Source of the DNA: Pseudomonadota bacterium
Lineage (GTDB): Bacteria > Pseudomonadota > Alphaproteobacteria > Sphingomonadales > Sphingomonadaceae
Direction of reading: 5' to 3'
Assembly (NCBI GenBank): GCA_023424275.1
Contig: JAFAED010000090.1
Coordinates: 1-7,858, forward strand
DNA: 7,858 nt
A program made the translations under genes and the position numbers. Under the pieces are notes generated by a model. That model made no database searches, had not been told where the DNA came from, and was given only the letters and a program-made list of their open reading frames with translations. Positions 5,726 to 7,858 of this stretch are shown piece by piece (within the stretch, counting starts at the first letter, position 1; every line of letters starts with the position of its first letter).

Positions 5726-5771
5726 GGAGACTGTCCGATACCGGGTGCAGGCCCAGAAAAGCGGCCATTGC
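5726..5771. repeat. Dispersed intergenic repeat, copy B
   Basis: It opens with GGAGACTGTCCG (5726-5737), repeated exactly at 5827-5838, 101 bases away, and closes with AGAAAAGCGGCCATTGC (5755-5771), a variant of the AAGCGGACA core in copy A. Two inverted core motifs bracket a less conserved centre. Confidence 0.4.
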
Positions 5772-5816
5772 GATGGCGCTAAATAGGCAGCGAGGCTCTT
5801 AAAGGAGCTTTGCGGA

Positions 5817-5841
5817 TCGGGCGGACGGAGACTGTCCGCTT
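5817..5841. repeat. Dispersed intergenic repeat, copy C
   Basis: It contains GCGGACGGAGACTGTCCGC (5821-5839), with GCGGAC and GTCCGC arms able to form a small hairpin. ACTGTCCGCTT (5831-5841) is the exact inverse of AAGCGGACAGT in copy A. Confidence 0.4.
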
Positions 5842-5944
5842 CGGAATGACGGTGAGGGCAAGCAGCCGCCCCGCTTGTTGCACAAGGCCGGAATTTAGGT
5901 TTAGACATGTAACCGGGTCGCACTGCAAAACGGGACACAACTGC

Positions 5945-7438
5945 ATGTGGCGCTTGCCCTCTTCCCTAATCCTTTTCTTCACGGCGATGACCGCCTCCGC
6001 GCAACCCTGCTTTGATCAAATGGGTCGGACCGCCGGGAATTGTCCGATCCGCCCAACCAATTTCACAGCCCTGCAGCGCGACGGCGAGCCGCTCATGCTC
6101 GACGAGAAAGGCGCCGTTGTTATCAAAGCAATCGTCACTAAGGAAAGAAAGAAGGGTGCGGGCACCAATATCGGGATTGCCGGTGTCGACGGGCGCGAGA
6201 TCGTATCGCCGCGCTTCGACAGGGTCTATGCCGTGTCGCGCAATCTGGCCGTCGGCGAAATGCGCACCGATCCCAAGGGCGGTAAGGCTTCGACCCGCGC
6301 CTTCCTTATCGACCTTCAATCCGGCGAGTTTCGTCCCACGCCGTGGCTCCACATCCTGCCGACGGAATCCTATGAGGCGGACGGGCCGCCCTATTTGCTT
6401 GGCGTGCTCCCCGGCCCGGACACACGCCCCTATTCCGTTGCCATCCTTTCCGCTACCGGCGCCGACACCGGGCTGCGAGCCGACGGCATCGACCCCTATC
6501 TCATGACGGAGCGGATCTCGACCATTTCCTACAATTTCCTGAAGGTGAAAGGCGACATCATTGATGCGAGCGGCGCGGACCCGTTCGCCGGTCGCAAGAT
6601 GCACGATCTCGGCAGCAATTACGGCTTTTTCGTCGAAAAAGGCCCGCCTCCTTCCGAGGTTAAGGGGCCGGGGGTCGGGCCGCTTCTGATCCCCCTCTCC
6701 AACAGCGGCGAACCGCAGGCCCTTCCTGCCGACGTGATCGGTATGGTGAAAGGCAGCGTCTGGATGTGGACGATCCGCCGGACGCCTAAAGGCCCACGAT
6801 TTTACCAGCATGAATGGGGCCGCCCCATGCTGGGAGCAGCTCCTGTCGGTGAAGGATATCTCGATCTCTATATCGACGAAGTGGTCGCGGTCCGTACCTC
6901 CAAAGGCTGGATCGATCCCTTTATCCGCGAGATTTATCCGACGGCTGAAGGCGTGGTCACGGCCCGCAAGGCGGAGTTGAAGGCCTTCGCTGCGGCGGTC
7001 CTTGCCGAGGACAGAACGAATAATCCGCAATATTATCCCAAATCGGCGGCCGAAATCGCAGCAGAAAAGGCGGCAGGAGAGGCTGCGCGGCAAGCCTATC
7101 TGGAGGGGCTCCGCGGCCGGATGCGCGACGCCAAGGCGGGCAAGATCGGAGGCATCCAGCTTTCCCTCCTGCAGCGCGAAGTCGCCTCGGCGCAGCTCGA
7201 GGGCGAGTATCAAACCATGGGAATGCCGCTTAATGAGGAGTTGAAGCGCGAAATCTGCTGGCAGCGCCAGTCCACCATCTGCAACCGCTCTGCATCCCCG
7301 TCCGGCTCCTCATCGTCGGGTTTCGTCTCGACATGGGAGAAAGCTTTCGAAAACTCTCGCGCGCTCAGCCAGCGCCAATATCAGGAGAATTGTGCCGCGG
7401 CGTCCAAGGGCGCCAGTCGCATCTGCCGCACTTATTAG
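5945..7438 (+). CDS. Secreted protein of unknown function, 497 aa
   Basis: I do not recognise this protein. The ATG at 5945 gives a clean Sec signal peptide: MWR, a hydrophobic run (about 4-16), then TASA with likely cleavage before Q20. The frame is open from 5810, but those 45 extra residues are basic and Cys-rich, lie over a repeat, and would bury the signal. Residues about 45-135 look beta-rich; GIAGVDGREIVSPRFDRVYA (77-96) resembles one unit of a WG-type repeat, but only one clear unit is seen. Residues about 365-420 are strongly helical and Ala/Glu/Lys/Arg-rich, possibly a coiled coil. The mature part has exactly six cysteines, all near the ends (22, 33, 438, 446, 483, 494), which suggests disulfides. 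A Ser-rich linker lies at 449-459. The location is probably periplasmic or extracellular. No lipobox or membrane anchor is seen. Confidence 0.8.
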   Translation: MWRLPSSLILFFTAMTASAQPCFDQMGRTAGNCPIRPTNFTALQRDGEPLMLDEKGAVVIKAIVTKERKKGAGTNIGIAGVDGREIVSPRFDRVYAVSRNLAVGEMRTDPKGGKASTRAFLIDLQSGEFRPTPWLHILPTESYEADGPPYLLGVLPGPDTRPYSVAILSATGADTGLRADGIDPYLMTERISTISYNFLKVKGDIIDASGADPFAGRKMHDLGSNYGFFVEKGPPPSEVKGPGVGPLLIPLSNSGEPQALPADVIGMVKGSVWMWTIRRTPKGPRFYQHEWGRPMLGAAPVGEGYLDLYIDEVVAVRTSKGWIDPFIREIYPTAEGVVTARKAELKAFAAAVLAEDRTNNPQYYPKSAAEIAAEKAAGEAARQAYLEGLRGRMRDAKAGKIGGIQLSLLQREVASAQLEGEYQTMGMPLNEELKREICWQRQSTICNRSASPSGSSSSGFVSTWEKAFENSRALSQRQYQENCAAASKGASRICRTY

Positions 7439-7497
7439 AAGACGCGCGGCAATAGCTGTTGCTGCTCGCGGTCGGGGGCGTACCTTTTTGCGGCGCG

Positions 7498-7556
7498 CTC
7501 TGGCCGATTTCGGACTTGCAGCTTTCAGGCGGCGAGCGTGGAGAAGCGGACGTTCG
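7498..7556. repeat. Dispersed intergenic repeat, copy D
   Basis: In the 186-base gap after the secreted-protein gene, GAGAAGCGGACGTTCG (7541-7556) repeats the AAGCGGAC core, and TTTCGGACTTGCAGCTTTC (7508-7526) loosely echoes its inverse. It is the weakest copy; grouping is by shared core only. No clear terminator for the upstream gene is visible in this gap. Confidence 0.3.
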
Positions 7557-7624
7557 AAACCGGTGGGGGGAGGTTGGCACCTCACACTGATTGCGGATAT
7601 CGAACTGTGCCCTATGCTACATCG

Positions 7625-7858
7625 ATGGGCGAGAGAATATCCCGCAATAGACTAACAGTTGAAGGACGGTGGGGCTTCGTTGCTGCCACGGCCGTTGGCG
7701 TTCCTTTATTCATATTTCTCTTGATAATGGACATATTCGGGGATTGTGCGCCCAATGCCGCATGCGAACATGGCTTCCTGACGCAAATCCTCGTTCCTTC
7801 TGTAGTGATTGCAGTTGGCATCGCCTTACTCGTGCGGTGGGCAGCTAAGATGGTTCGG
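7625..7858 (+). CDS. Small two-helix membrane protein, 3' end cut by the window
   Basis: An open frame of 78 codons runs to the right edge with no stop. The ATG at 7625 begins a basic N-terminus (MGERISRNRL), followed by a hydrophobic helix (about 17-38) and, after a short loop GDCAPNAACEHG, a second hydrophobic helix (about 52-70) ending in R71-W-A-A-K. By the positive-inside rule both ends face the cytoplasm, and the loop with C41 and C47 faces the periplasm, where the two cysteines could form a disulfide. The Shine-Dalgarno is weak, but the hydrophobic pattern is specific to this frame and codon use looks natural. No family is recognised. It may be close to complete or the start of a larger membrane protein; the sequence here cannot decide. 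Confidence 0.6.
   Translation, partial: MGERISRNRLTVEGRWGFVAATAVGVPLFIFLLIMDIFGDCAPNAACEHGFLTQILVPSVVIAVGIALLVRWAAKMVR

Larger units (their letters stand above)
5668..5944. other. Spacer between tetR and the secreted-protein gene
   Basis: No convincing gene. The left part holds the upstream side of the tetR promoter. The middle holds two related repeat copies. The right part must contain the promoter of the secreted-protein gene, but no clear -35/-10 pair or strong Shine-Dalgarno is visible before the ATG at 5945. Confidence 0.5.

Noticed and set aside
5630..5938. N-terminal extension of the TetR protein to an upstream ATG at 5938
   Set aside because: It would run through the TATAAT box, the operator and two repeats, and would put about 100 unrelated residues before a normal TetR start.
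5810..5944. 45-residue N-terminal extension of the secreted protein
   Set aside because: The extension is basic, overlaps a repeat and would bury a good signal peptide that begins at the ATG at 5945.
5966..7213. 415-codon minus-strand open frame opposite the secreted-protein gene
   Set aside because: The + strand frame has a signal peptide and natural composition; the minus frame has neither and reads as a codon-position shadow.
7440..7495. Possible terminator after the secreted-protein gene
   Set aside because: The best pairing is short with bulges, and the T-run is separated from it by a GC-rich spacer.
1..7858. CRISPR array, tRNA, rRNA, insertion sequence or phage attachment site
   Set aside because: I saw no regularly spaced repeats, no tRNA-like folds, no transposase or integrase motifs, and no flanking inverted repeats of insertion-sequence type.

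Overview
The window looks like chromosomal DNA of a high-GC alphaproteobacterium, most likely a sphingomonad (Sphingopyxis, Sphingomonas or a relative). That placement rests on codon use, weak Shine-Dalgarno sequences, protein style and the intergenic repeats; it is an inference, not a database result.

Layout: (1) 16-420, + strand, a small PRC-barrel-like lipoprotein. (2) 421-982, a 562-base stretch with no intact gene, perhaps holding decayed coding sequence on the minus strand. (3) 983-1429, + strand, a carboxymuconolactone decarboxylase/AhpD-fold protein. (4) About 1474-1583, a candidate small RNA ending in a very strong intrinsic terminator. (5) 1677-5629, a compact block of five minus-strand genes, read from right to left: a TetR-type repressor, an NADPH:quinone reductase-like enzyme, a Tat-exported epoxide-hydrolase-like alpha/beta hydrolase, a periplasmic cytochrome P460-family c-type cytochrome, and a short-chain dehydrogenase. 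A 13-bp hairpin terminator closes the block. (6) 5630-5944, a regulatory and repeat-rich spacer. (7) 5945-7438, + strand, a 497-residue secreted protein that I do not recognise. (8) 7625-7858, + strand, a two-helix membrane protein that runs off the right end.

The most informative signal is a 22-bp imperfect palindrome present three times: before the tetR start (5646-5667), before the quinone reductase (5024-5045) and before the short-chain dehydrogenase (2456-2477). Its consensus is TTATTGAAC, a four-base spacer, then GTTCTATAA. This ties all five genes into one local regulon, probably under autoregulated TetR control. The hydrolase and P460 genes overlap by ATGA and sit 21 bases behind the quinone reductase, so they should be co-transcribed with it.

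The enzymes suggest a stress or detoxification unit split across two compartments: two NAD(P)H oxidoreductases in the cytoplasm, and a hydrolase plus a P460-type haem protein in the periplasm. The inducer and substrates cannot be read from the sequence. The repressor's single cysteine (C99) raises the possibility of sensing reactive electrophiles or quinones.
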